NCBI GenBank assembly: GCA_013001285.1
Contig: JABDMU010000075.1
Location: forward strand, 1-64,000
DNA: 64,000 nucleotides
Direction of reading: 5' to 3'
Source: Flavobacteriaceae bacterium
GTDB lineage: Bacteria > Bacteroidota > Bacteroidia > Flavobacteriales > Flavobacteriaceae
Positions 53,023-60,486 of the stretch are shown here, one piece after another. The notes beneath the pieces are model-generated. The model made no database searches. It saw only the letters and a program-made list of their open reading frames with translations, and was not told the origin of the DNA. The number at the start of each line of letters is the position of its first letter. Within the stretch, counting starts at the first letter, position 1. Made by a program: the position numbers and the translations under genes.

Positions 53023-54261
53023 CTACAGTCCGTTCAAATATGATTGAATGAGTTCAAATCCTTCGGCATGGATAAATGTTGTACCAATGTAGGGCATACT
53101 AAAGCCTTGTTGATAGGTTTGCATGCGATTGATAATACTGAAACGCTGCGTATAGATATTGGTGTCGTCAAATGGTGTTTCCCAGAGTAAACGCAAAGAC
53201 GATTGCGTTTCGCAAAACCCACCATCTGAGTGACAGTGCGCACAGTTTACATCGAAGTAAGCACGAGAACGCTCTTCTCTAGAATAAGATGTGTTTTCCC
53301 AATCGGGTAATTGTTCAATTGATGACACATCTGAAATACCGGTTAAGTATTGCATATCGATCAGATTTTGAAGCTGATCGTTCATATTCATGGTTCTTAA
53401 TTTTGGCCCAATTGGTGTTTCATTTCCAGCATTGCTATGACAAGTAAAACAGTCTGAGGCAGAAGGGATCACATAATCAACATTTTTTGTTTCGCCATCT
53501 TCATCAATGAAGCTGATTGGAACCAAGGCAGATTCTGTCGTCAATACAGCTTCAGTTTGAGCCACATTCCATGTATAATTTCCCAATTCCCATTCGTTAT
53601 TAGTTTTGATAAGAACTCGTGTTTCAATAATGGTTCGCCCTAAAGACTCATCACGATCATCCTCATTGTAATAAAATGTTTTCGCGATCAAGGTGCCGTT
53701 AGGAAACTCCGGAAATCCGTTATCTATAAAGTGCATGCTCGTATCTGGAGGTAGAGCAATTAATCGTTGTTTGTGAGCATAATCTGTAAATAATGGCGTG
53801 ACCAGATCATATTCAAATGTGTAAATAGAAGGAATCAGATCAGCAAGATCTCCCGAAAATATATTGAGATCAGAAAGATTAGCTAAGAATTGTGGATTCA
53901 CCAATGGCGGAAGCGTATTAAAACTAAACACCTGAGACTGCATACTTAAATTTGAAACACTACAAACCGACTGCAGGTAGACATCATAACTTGTATTTGC
54001 ATCTAAGCCTGATAATGAAATGTTGTTTGTATTTATATTTACGATTGTTCCTGTCCCTATTGAAAAACCCGATAAACCATATTCAATTACGAAAGTTGCT
54101 GATGCATTGGCGTCATCCCAAGTTAGAACAGCGGTATTTTGAGTGATTGAAGTTGCTTGGATATTGGTAGGTTCTGAACAAATTGGTACGGTAACATCGT
54201 CATCTTTTTTACAAGAAACCAGAATGAATACACTTAAGATAAAGGGCAGTAAATTTTTCAT
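53023..54261 (-). CDS. Diheme cytochrome-like lipoprotein with FN3 domain (SO2930/TIGR03806-like)
   Basis: A 412-residue lipoprotein (lipobox FILVSCKKD). An FN3 domain lies at about 28-115 (PTNIQATSITQNTAVLTWDD ... SFNTLPP). The rest resembles the SO2930 family of diheme c-type proteins: PPDTSMHFIDNGFPEFPNGT, then two heme-binding motifs, CFTCH near 280 and CAHCH near 355. It might shuttle electrons at the cell surface. Covalent heme needs both CxxCH motifs, and both are intact. The FN3 addition seems unusual. Monocistronic. Confidence 0.85.
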   Translation of the reverse strand: MKNLLPFILSVFILVSCKKDDDVTVPICSEPTNIQATSITQNTAVLTWDDANASATFVIEYGLSGFSIGTGTIVNINTNNISLSGLDANTSYDVYLQSVCSVSNLSMQSQVFSFNTLPPLVNPQFLANLSDLNIFSGDLADLIPSIYTFEYDLVTPLFTDYAHKQRLIALPPDTSMHFIDNGFPEFPNGTLIAKTFYYNEDDRDESLGRTIIETRVLIKTNNEWELGNYTWNVAQTEAVLTTESALVPISFIDEDGETKNVDYVIPSASDCFTCHSNAGNETPIGPKLRTMNMNDQLQNLIDMQYLTGISDVSSIEQLPDWENTSYSREERSRAYFDVNCAHCHSDGGFCETQSSLRLLWETPFDDTNIYTQRFSIINRMQTYQQGFSMPYIGTTFIHAEGFELIQSYLNGL

Positions 54262-54407
54262 TTTCTTTTTTGACTAATAGCGAGTATAAATCTAGTAAAA
54301 ATTGATTTACAGTAGGTTATAATTTCGATATAACTCCTCTTTTTTGCTTTCAAAGGTTAGTAGCATCTATTTTTTATATTTCATATATTGTCTTAAATAT
54401 CTTATAA

Positions 54408-55286
54408 ATGCCATATTGGGTTCAAGTTCTATTGTTCATTTTAGCCATATACATTGTGGTAAGTGTGGCGCTGTACTATTTACAAGATTATTTGTTATTC
54501 AAACCTGAAAAACTTCCGGAGGACTTTCAGTTCTATTATGACAATCAAGAAACCATGGAATATAATATGGAGACGCGAGATGGTGCAGTTATAAATGCTG
54601 TTCGGTTCCTTCCGAAAGGCGAATCAAAAGGCGTTATTCTTTATCTAAAAGGCAACTCTAAAAGTATAAAAGGCTGGGGAAAATTTGCAGTTGATTTCAC
54701 GCGACATGATTTTAATGTGGTTATGGTGGATTATCGCGGATTTGGGAAAAGTACAGGAAGGCGTTCTCAAAAAGCCATAAAAAGAGACCTCCAGGAGGTT
54801 TACAATAAATTAAAAGAACAAACCACCGAAGATCGTATCATCTTATATGGACGTTCATTAGGTTCTGGTTTTGCTGCCAAATTGGCTTCGATGAACAATC
54901 CGAAAATGCTCATATTAGATGCGCCTTATTACAGTTTAACAAAGGTGACAGCACGCTATATGCCGTTTATGCCTTTATCGTTATTGATGAAATACCCATT
55001 ACCTACTTACAAATGGTTAAAGTACGTGCAATGTCCAATTCATATCATCCATGGGACTGATGACAAGCTCATTCCGTATAAATCAAGTGTAAAATTATCA
55101 CAGGTCAACCCAAAGTTAACGCGATTACATACCATAATTGGTGGCGGTCATAAAAACCTAAATAATTTTGAATCGTATCATAAAATCTTAGGTGAGATCA
55201 TCAATTCAGAACCCAAAGATATTGACTTGTCATCAACCAGTATAAAAGTCAATCATAGTGCAAAACATAACAAAACGAAGGCTTAA
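54408..55286 (+). CDS. Membrane-anchored alpha/beta hydrolase
   Basis: A 292-residue protein anchored by an N-terminal TM helix (about 5-27), with an alpha/beta-hydrolase fold like the BEM46/ABHD13 group. The nucleophile elbow is YGRSLGSGF near 148, the acid is in HGTDDKLIPY near 215 and the His in GGGHKNLN near 245. The oxyanion motif HGN of the family is KGN here (LYLKGNSKSIKGWG). Natural substrate is unknown. It overlaps the next hydrolase by 29 nt. Confidence 0.88.
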   Translation: MPYWVQVLLFILAIYIVVSVALYYLQDYLLFKPEKLPEDFQFYYDNQETMEYNMETRDGAVINAVRFLPKGESKGVILYLKGNSKSIKGWGKFAVDFTRHDFNVVMVDYRGFGKSTGRRSQKAIKRDLQEVYNKLKEQTTEDRIILYGRSLGSGFAAKLASMNNPKMLILDAPYYSLTKVTARYMPFMPLSLLMKYPLPTYKWLKYVQCPIHIIHGTDDKLIPYKSSVKLSQVNPKLTRLHTIIGGGHKNLNNFESYHKILGEIINSEPKDIDLSSTSIKVNHSAKHNKTKA

Positions 55287-56073
55287 ACGCAGTGCTATTG
55301 TCATTGTGTTATTATATATCATGATTGGATCGATCTTATATTTTCTTCAAGAACAGTTTTTATTTCATCCCACGACGATGCCTCAAGATTATGTGTTTAA
55401 TTTCGAGCATCAGTTTGAGGAAGTATTTTTAGAAACTTCGGAAGATGCTGTTATAAATGCACTTCATTTTCAGGTTGACCAACCAGAAGGTGTGATCTTA
55501 TATTTTCATGGAAATGCTAGAAATCTGAAACGTTGGGGGCGAATTGTTCAGTATTTTGTGGATATGAATTTTGATGTCTTTGTGATGGATTATCGTGGCT
55601 ATGGAAAAAGTACAGGTCCGTTGAGCGAAGCTGCTTTTTATGAAGATGCACGTGCTTGTTATAATTATGTTTTGCAGCGCTATGCCGAAGAAGATATAAC
55701 TGTTTATGGTCGCTCATTAGGATCGGCAATGGCTTCAAAAGTGGCCTCAGAAAACCAGCCGAAGCGTCTCATTTTGGAAGCACCTTTTTATAGTGTTATT
55801 GATGTTGCCCAGCGTCGTGTTCCCATTTATCCGGCCGACAAATTGTTACACTTTTCATTTCCTAATAATGAGCATCTAAAAAACGTAAATTGTCCCATCA
55901 CTATCTTTCATGGCACCGACGACTATGTTGTGCCTTTTTCGTCTGGAAAAAAATTAGCCGATGAGTTTTCAGATCATAAAATGGAGCTGGTGACCATAGA
56001 AGGTGGTGGGCACAGTAATTTAAAGCGCTTCGATGCCTTTAAATCGGCTATGCAACGCATCCTAAAAAATTAA
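55258..56073 (+). CDS. Membrane-anchored alpha/beta hydrolase, tandem paralogue
   Basis: A 271-residue paralogue of the preceding gene with the same plan: TM helix (about 13-30), oxyanion FHGNARNLKRWG, nucleophile YGRSLGSAMA, acid HGTDDYVVPF and His GGGHSNLKRF. It keeps HGN, unlike its partner. It starts at GTG 55258 inside the end of the first gene, so translation is coupled. It ends 12 nt inside the end of the convergent SLC13 gene (56062). Confidence 0.88.
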   Translation: MQNITKRRLKRSAIVIVLLYIMIGSILYFLQEQFLFHPTTMPQDYVFNFEHQFEEVFLETSEDAVINALHFQVDQPEGVILYFHGNARNLKRWGRIVQYFVDMNFDVFVMDYRGYGKSTGPLSEAAFYEDARACYNYVLQRYAEEDITVYGRSLGSAMASKVASENQPKRLILEAPFYSVIDVAQRRVPIYPADKLLHFSFPNNEHLKNVNCPITIFHGTDDYVVPFSSGKKLADEFSDHKMELVTIEGGGHSNLKRFDAFKSAMQRILKN

Positions 56074-57492
56074 AGGAAGAACAAACTGAAACATAAGAAT
56101 AAGCAGTGCAACCGCAATAAGATTTAATATAATACCTACGCGTGCCATTTGATGTATTTTGATATGACCACTGGCAAAAACAATAGCGTTCGGTGGTGTT
56201 GCCATGGGTAGCATAAAAGCACAACTGCTGGCAATGGTCACTGGAATCAAAACATATAGCAATGGTACTTCAAGTCCTATGGCAATACCTGCCACAACTG
56301 GCGCAAGCACCGCAACTAAGGCCACATTACTCATAAGCTCGGTCATGAAGAGCATTAATACAATGAGCAAGGCTACAGTGAACAAAATGCTGATCTCGCT
56401 GGTTGCTATGGCTGAAGCAACCACATCCACAATTCCTGACGCCGACATACCTTTTGCTAAAGCTAGGCCACCTCCAAAAAGTATAAGAATTCCCCATGGT
56501 AGATTTCTTGTGTCTGGCCAGGAAATGATAAATTCATTTCGCCTTATGCTAAATGGAACAGCAAATAAAGAAATTGCAGCTATCATACTAATTATGGTAT
56601 CGCTAAGTGCCAATCCCGGTAATAGTTTATTGATCAAGGTTCGGAAGATCCATAGGAAGATGGCAATGGCAAAAATGAGCATCACTCGTTTTTCCTTTTG
56701 GGAGGTAGGACCTAATTTGGCCAATTCCTCATGGATGACTTCACCAGAAGTGCCAAACTGAATGCCTTTAGTAGGAAAAAATAATTTGACCATCACAAAA
56801 TAGATAATGGTGATCATGATGATAGAAAAAGGCAAGCCAATGACCATCCATTTCAAGAAGGACACTTCAATATTATATTCGTTTTCAAGCAAACCTATCA
56901 ACACCGAATTTGGTGGCGTTCCTATGACCGTTGCTATGCCTCCTGCGTTTGCCGAAAAGGCAATGCCGAGCATGACACTGAGTGAAAAATTCTTGTCTTG
57001 TTTGGTAAATCCGTCGGCATCAGCAATAAGAAGTTTGATCACAGACATTGCAATTGGTAACATTACAACAGTGCTCGCTGTGTTGCTTATCCACATGCTT
57101 AAAAACCCTGTGGCAATCATAAAGCCAAGTACCACCTTATTAGCTGTGGTACCTGTAAATTTTATGATGGTCAAAGCTATGCGTTTGTGGAGATTAACTT
57201 TTTCAAGAGCAAGTGCAAGGACAAAACCACCAAAGAACAACCAAATGATCGGGCTGCCATAATTTGCCCCAACGTCTTCTATTGGTAAAACTTTTAAAAG
57301 CGGAAATAGAATCAAGGGAAGTAGGGCTGTCACGGAAATTGATACTGTTTCGGTGATCCACCATATGACCATCCATAAAGCCACAGCAATGACGTTGTCA
57401 CCCATGTCTGAGATCAGATCGAAAGGTAATAACTGAATGATAGTAAAAACCAGTGGACCTAAAATAAGTCCTATTTGTTTAGACAATGGCAT
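56062..57492 (-). CDS. SLC13/DASS-family sodium:dicarboxylate-type permease
   Basis: A 476-residue inner-membrane carrier with about 12 TM segments, of the divalent anion:sodium symporter family. Signatures: ITETVSISVTALLPLILFPL, SNTASTVVMLPIAMSV with the SNT motif near 138 and the second repeat's SNVALVAVLAPVVAG (SNxA/T) near 385. Substrates are usually succinate, malate or citrate. Its last 12 bases overlap those of the hydrolase gene on the other strand. Confidence 0.93.
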   Translation of the reverse strand: MPLSKQIGLILGPLVFTIIQLLPFDLISDMGDNVIAVALWMVIWWITETVSISVTALLPLILFPLLKVLPIEDVGANYGSPIIWLFFGGFVLALALEKVNLHKRIALTIIKFTGTTANKVVLGFMIATGFLSMWISNTASTVVMLPIAMSVIKLLIADADGFTKQDKNFSLSVMLGIAFSANAGGIATVIGTPPNSVLIGLLENEYNIEVSFLKWMVIGLPFSIIMITIIYFVMVKLFFPTKGIQFGTSGEVIHEELAKLGPTSQKEKRVMLIFAIAIFLWIFRTLINKLLPGLALSDTIISMIAAISLFAVPFSIRRNEFIISWPDTRNLPWGILILFGGGLALAKGMSASGIVDVVASAIATSEISILFTVALLIVLMLFMTELMSNVALVAVLAPVVAGIAIGLEVPLLYVLIPVTIASSCAFMLPMATPPNAIVFASGHIKIHQMARVGIILNLIAVALLILMFQFVLPLIF

Positions 57493-57768
57493 ACGTTACG
57501 AATATATCATTTTCTTTTTATTCGTAGATGCTGGTTTGAAGAGAGATTACTCCGCTTCGCTCGTAATGACTATTTGGTTGTCAGTACGAGGCAAATTTTG
57601 ACGAAGCAGTCGCCCGTAAAAACCGTTTTTAACACTCAAATGATGAGGTGATTCTTAATATTATGATAAAGTGTTTAAGAAATTGTTAAATCGGTCTTAA
57701 CGTATGTAACTTTTTGAGGTATTCGTAGTCTATTAAACAAAGATATTAAACAATAAAAACAACCAAAA
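57493..57768. other. Intergenic region, 276 bp, with a REP-like palindrome
   Basis: No gene is seen. The left part holds the repeat listed separately (57543-57613), and the right part is the AT-rich leader of the acidic exported protein gene. Confidence 0.5.
57543..57613. repeat. REP-like imperfect palindrome
   Basis: The left arm 57543-57570 (GAGATTACTCCGCTTCGCTC then GTAATGAC) is roughly inverted in 57580-57613 (GTCAGTACGAG ... GACGAAGCAGTCGCCC). This GTCATTACGAG...GAAGC...ATCTC type is a dispersed intergenic repeat in many Bacteroidota. It is GC-richer than its surroundings. Confidence 0.6.
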
Positions 57769-58191
57769 ATGAAAAAAATATTTATAGTATTATTTGCCTG
57801 GTTTGCCTTAGGTGCAAACGCAAATGCAGAAACAGTGGGAGACCCCTTATCAGATTATTTTGCGCTTGAAATTGAGCGTTTAGAATTAGAGCAGGATTTG
57901 TTCGGAATAAAAGAACAAAAAGAAATCGTCAGTGTGGCAGCTATTGCGACTTATGAAGTTGAAGAAGAAGTAGAATTTAATTTTAATACAATTGAACATT
58001 TGCCTGAAGGATTCAACCCAAAAGCCGGAATGACGGAAATTGATTGGAATTCGGTAGAGTTAAACGAATTGGAAGAAGAAATTGAATTAGATTTTGATAC
58101 CAAGGACTATTTGCCAGAAAATTTCAATCCGTTTCAAGGTATGAATTGCCCTGAAAGTAAAGTAATATCGTCTATATTTAAGATAAAATAA
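57769..58191 (+). CDS. Exported acidic protein with LPE-FNP-GM repeats
   Basis: A 140-residue protein with a signal peptide (MKKIFIVLFAWFALGANANA). The mature part is very acidic. Two repeats of about 40 residues are clear: EEEVEFNFNTIEHLPEGFNP then KAGM, and EEEIELDFDTKDYLPENFNP then FQGM. The family of short flavobacterial proteins with LPxxFNPxxG motifs is common but uncharacterised. It may bind a surface or partner through the repeats. Monocistronic, with a terminator 60 nt after. Confidence 0.75.
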   Translation: MKKIFIVLFAWFALGANANAETVGDPLSDYFALEIERLELEQDLFGIKEQKEIVSVAAIATYEVEEEVEFNFNTIEHLPEGFNPKAGMTEIDWNSVELNELEEEIELDFDTKDYLPENFNPFQGMNCPESKVISSIFKIK

Positions 58192-58245
58192 TCCTCATGA
58201 GATAAGATATTCTCTTTGATAGACAAGTTAGTTGAATTAGTATGT

Positions 58246-58280
58246 AAAGGCCAAGATTTTAGAATTTTGGCCTTTATATT
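58246..58280 (+). terminator. Intrinsic terminator
   Basis: Stem AAAGGCCAA (58246-58254) / TTGGCCTTT (58267-58275), A/T-rich loop and weak T-rich tail. It follows the acidic repeat protein. Confidence 0.65.
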
Positions 58281-58374
58281 TTGGCTTATTTAGTTGATAA
58301 CTAAGTGCTTATTCATCAAATATCAATGTAAATATTTCGTATCTTAATTGTTATTCACAAATAAATTCTTAATC

Positions 58375-58695
58375 ATGAGGTTATTAGTTAATGTTACCTG
58401 CCCTATTGAGCCTTTTAACAGCCTTGTCCGTAACGGTACTGCCGGAGCGGTCATTGAACGCTGTATGGATGAGATTAAACCCGATCAGGTTTATTTTTCT
58501 GAGCATAATGGTAATCGTGGTTGCACCATGATTGTCAATGTTAAAGATGAATCGGAGATTCCCCGGATCGCTGAACCCTGGTTTCTAAATTTTAATGCCA
58601 GCTGCGAATTTCGGATTGCGATGACTCAGGAAGATCTGATGAGGGCTAACTTGTCTCAATACGCCGAAAAATCGACTGAAGCACAGTTGAATTAG
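58375..58695 (+). CDS. Small conserved cytoplasmic protein, function unknown
   Basis: A 106-residue protein without signal peptide. It reads MRLLVNVTCPIEPFNSLVRN, then AGAVIERCMDEIKPDQVYFSEHNGNRGC, AEPWFLNFNASCEFRIAMTQEDL. This has the look of a ferredoxin-like alpha+beta dimer (similar to small proteins labelled DUF3303 or loosely panthothenate synthetase in databases), an assignment I hold weakly. ATG 58375 is used; the open frame extends to a TTG at 58348. Confidence 0.75.
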   Translation: MRLLVNVTCPIEPFNSLVRNGTAGAVIERCMDEIKPDQVYFSEHNGNRGCTMIVNVKDESEIPRIAEPWFLNFNASCEFRIAMTQEDLMRANLSQYAEKSTEAQLN

Positions 58696-58707
58696 TGCGA
58701 AAAAATT

Positions 58708-58742
58708 AAGCTTAAAACCAGCTTCTCAAGCTGGTTTTTTTA
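58708..58742 (+). terminator. Intrinsic terminator
   Basis: Stem AAACCAGCTT/AAGCTGGTTT around 58717-58738 with a T-run. It ends the small conserved gene. Confidence 0.85.
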
Positions 58743-58784
58743 TTCTTCTTTTAATCTTGATATCACTTTATCCACATGTTTTGT

Positions 58785-59090
58785 CTAAAAATTTTGCATA
58801 AACTTTAAGACAAAACGCAGTGTTCGGGTTTTTGGTGCATGTATGAGTTCGGAATGTTGTACTGCTAAGCAGTTAATTCTAGGAATGGCTTCTTGATTAT
58901 GGTTTTCGCTTAAGGACCAAAGGAGATTTGCTGAATCCCAAGAGTAATCACGGGATTTTCGCATGCTAAAATCGATGTTCTTTTCATCTTTATTTTTTCC
59001 CAGCCAATCCATAAAAACATGGAGCTGTTCCTAGACTTGCTCTATATTGGTAGCACGTGGTATGATATTAAAGGTAGAGGAATGAATATT
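58785..59090 (-). pseudogene. Possible remnant of a broken gene
   Basis: An open stretch of 75 residues (58785-59012) continues upstream in the same frame, across TAG at 59033-59031, into sequence coding STFNIIPRATNIEQV. Thus the same frame is protein-like on both sides of the stop. The C-terminal end HAPKTRTLRFVLKFMQNF looks like real protein. I could not identify a family. It has no clear promoter and is flanked by other genes' ends, so it is probably decayed. Confidence 0.3.
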
Positions 59091-59095
59091 ATATA

Positions 59096-59329
59096 CTATT
59101 GTGTTTTTATGGTAATAATAAAAACAATCATGACAATCATTATGGCTAATAATATCATATAAAAAGTGACATTATTATTAGCTTTTTTAACCTCAAGTTG
59201 CAATCCTTTCAGCCGTTTTTGGTCATCTTCTTGTTTCATTTTATTGAAGATATCCATACGTTTCTGATTAGACATCGCAATAAAAATAACAATGAACGCC
59301 ACCAGAATGAGTCCGAGGTAAATCATCAT
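59096..59329 (-). CDS. Small two-helix membrane protein
   Basis: A 77-residue protein with TM helices at about 2-19 and 55-73, joined by a charged amphipathic segment (NQKRMDIFNKMKQEDDQKRL). No family recognised. Start is ATG 59329 or the adjacent ATG 59326. It could be a holin-like, stress or regulatory membrane peptide, but nothing decides this. Confidence 0.55.
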   Translation of the reverse strand: MMIYLGLILVAFIVIFIAMSNQKRMDIFNKMKQEDDQKRLKGLQLEVKKANNNVTFYMILLAIMIVMIVFIITIKTQ

Positions 59330-59427
59330 AAATGTATTTAAACTTAGAGGGATTGCTAAGTAAACTAAAGATAAAAAAAAATGAATTAAAATTCTAGCGC
59401 TAAAGAATTAATTATCAATAAAATGCA

Positions 59428-59823
59428 TTAATGTGAAGTGAATTTCTTAATGCTATTATGTTGTTCATCAACAAGATGAAATATGACAGGTTGGTTTTTA
59501 AAGAGGTCTCGAGAAAGTTTACGTGGATAAGAAGAATAGTTACTCGTATCCTTTTCGGTTTTGACCACACGTTTGATAATAAAGCCATGTTCATTTTTAT
59601 CAAGGTAAAGAACACACGGTTCAGCGTTTTTTCCTAAAGACAAATAAGCTCCTAATTGCTGAGCTTGTGCTTGAGTGACACTAAAGGTATAATACACAGT
59701 AATTTCATTGACTTGCTCATTTTGGAGCTCTTCATCACAACCATAAAAAAATAAGAGCAAACAACAACCAAATAGGATTTTGGTTTGAAATCTAAATGGA
59801 TTTATTTTTAGAATCGACGTCAT
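59428..59823 (-). CDS. Lipoprotein, function unknown
   Basis: A 131-residue protein. A basic N-terminus and hydrophobic stretch end in LLLFFYGCDEEL, a lipobox with Cys near residue 28. The mature part reads EITVYYTFSVTQAQAQQLGAYLSLG and VLYLDKNEHGFIIKRVVK, with mixed alpha and beta character. No family. It overlaps the end of the next gene upstream (59792) by 32 nt, so the two are translated from one message. Confidence 0.62.
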   Translation of the reverse strand: MTSILKINPFRFQTKILFGCCLLLFFYGCDEELQNEQVNEITVYYTFSVTQAQAQQLGAYLSLGKNAEPCVLYLDKNEHGFIIKRVVKTEKDTSNYSSYPRKLSRDLFKNQPVIFHLVDEQHNSIKKFTSH

Positions 59824-60232
59824 GTTCTAAATGTTCAAGCATGTATCCCATTTCAAAAGCAGAATACGGCAAGTTTAATAAGGTCAAGGCTTGTTCTAAG
59901 GTTGAACAATATTCATATTCAAAGCCTTTTTCACGCAACTGTTGATGATATAAATGAATGATGGCTGTATTAGCCGAATTGCTTATTAAATGTACATTAA
60001 AATATTTGGATTTGACATGTTGCTCTCTAAATTTGACCAAGGCGTCTAATTCTTTGTAGCAAGATTCTAGGTTGATCTCGGTAACATCAGATAAAACTTT
60101 TTTGATCTGTTTAAATTCGGGAATTTTTAAAATCATGTTAAATTGATCTTTATAATCTTGAAAAGACCAAGAACCAGAATATTTCATCACAAGAAGTCCT
60201 GTCTCCTTATAAAATTGAAATTTTATTACCAT
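59792..60232 (-). CDS. STAS/SpoIIAA-like protein
   Basis: A 146-residue soluble protein with the beginning of an SpoIIAA-like fold: FYKETGLLVMKYSGSWSFQDY near 7-27, then VLSDVTEINLE and FNVHLISNSANTAIIHLYH. This pattern (WSxxDY, DVxxI) is common in flavobacterial STAS-like proteins that bind partners or lipids. The conserved phospho-Ser of anti-anti-sigma factors is not seen. Its 3' end overlaps the lipoprotein gene by 32 nt. Confidence 0.65.
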   Translation of the reverse strand: MVIKFQFYKETGLLVMKYSGSWSFQDYKDQFNMILKIPEFKQIKKVLSDVTEINLESCYKELDALVKFREQHVKSKYFNVHLISNSANTAIIHLYHQQLREKGFEYEYCSTLEQALTLLNLPYSAFEMGYMLEHLEHDVDSKNKSI

Positions 60233-60486
60233 AGATCGTAATTAATTCATGTGTATCCTTAATGAATTGCTATTCAAGAGGGCATATTATACTTTCTGTT
60301 GTTCTTTCTTAGAGGGATTACTAAGAGCTAGGAAGATAGAAAAATAATGTAACTAAAAAAAAGGAGCAAGCCTAAAAATAGGTTTACATTTAGACTTAAA
60401 CTATTACAATAAAATTGCAAAATGCTCTTAAAAAGATAATTAAGTAATAAGAATATGTGAAGCCGATATTTACAATTAAAATAACT
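60233..60486. other. Intergenic region, 254 bp
   Basis: AT-rich, between the STAS-like gene (reading left) and the end of lysS (also reading left). I see no gene, hairpin terminator or clear promoter. Confidence 0.4.
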
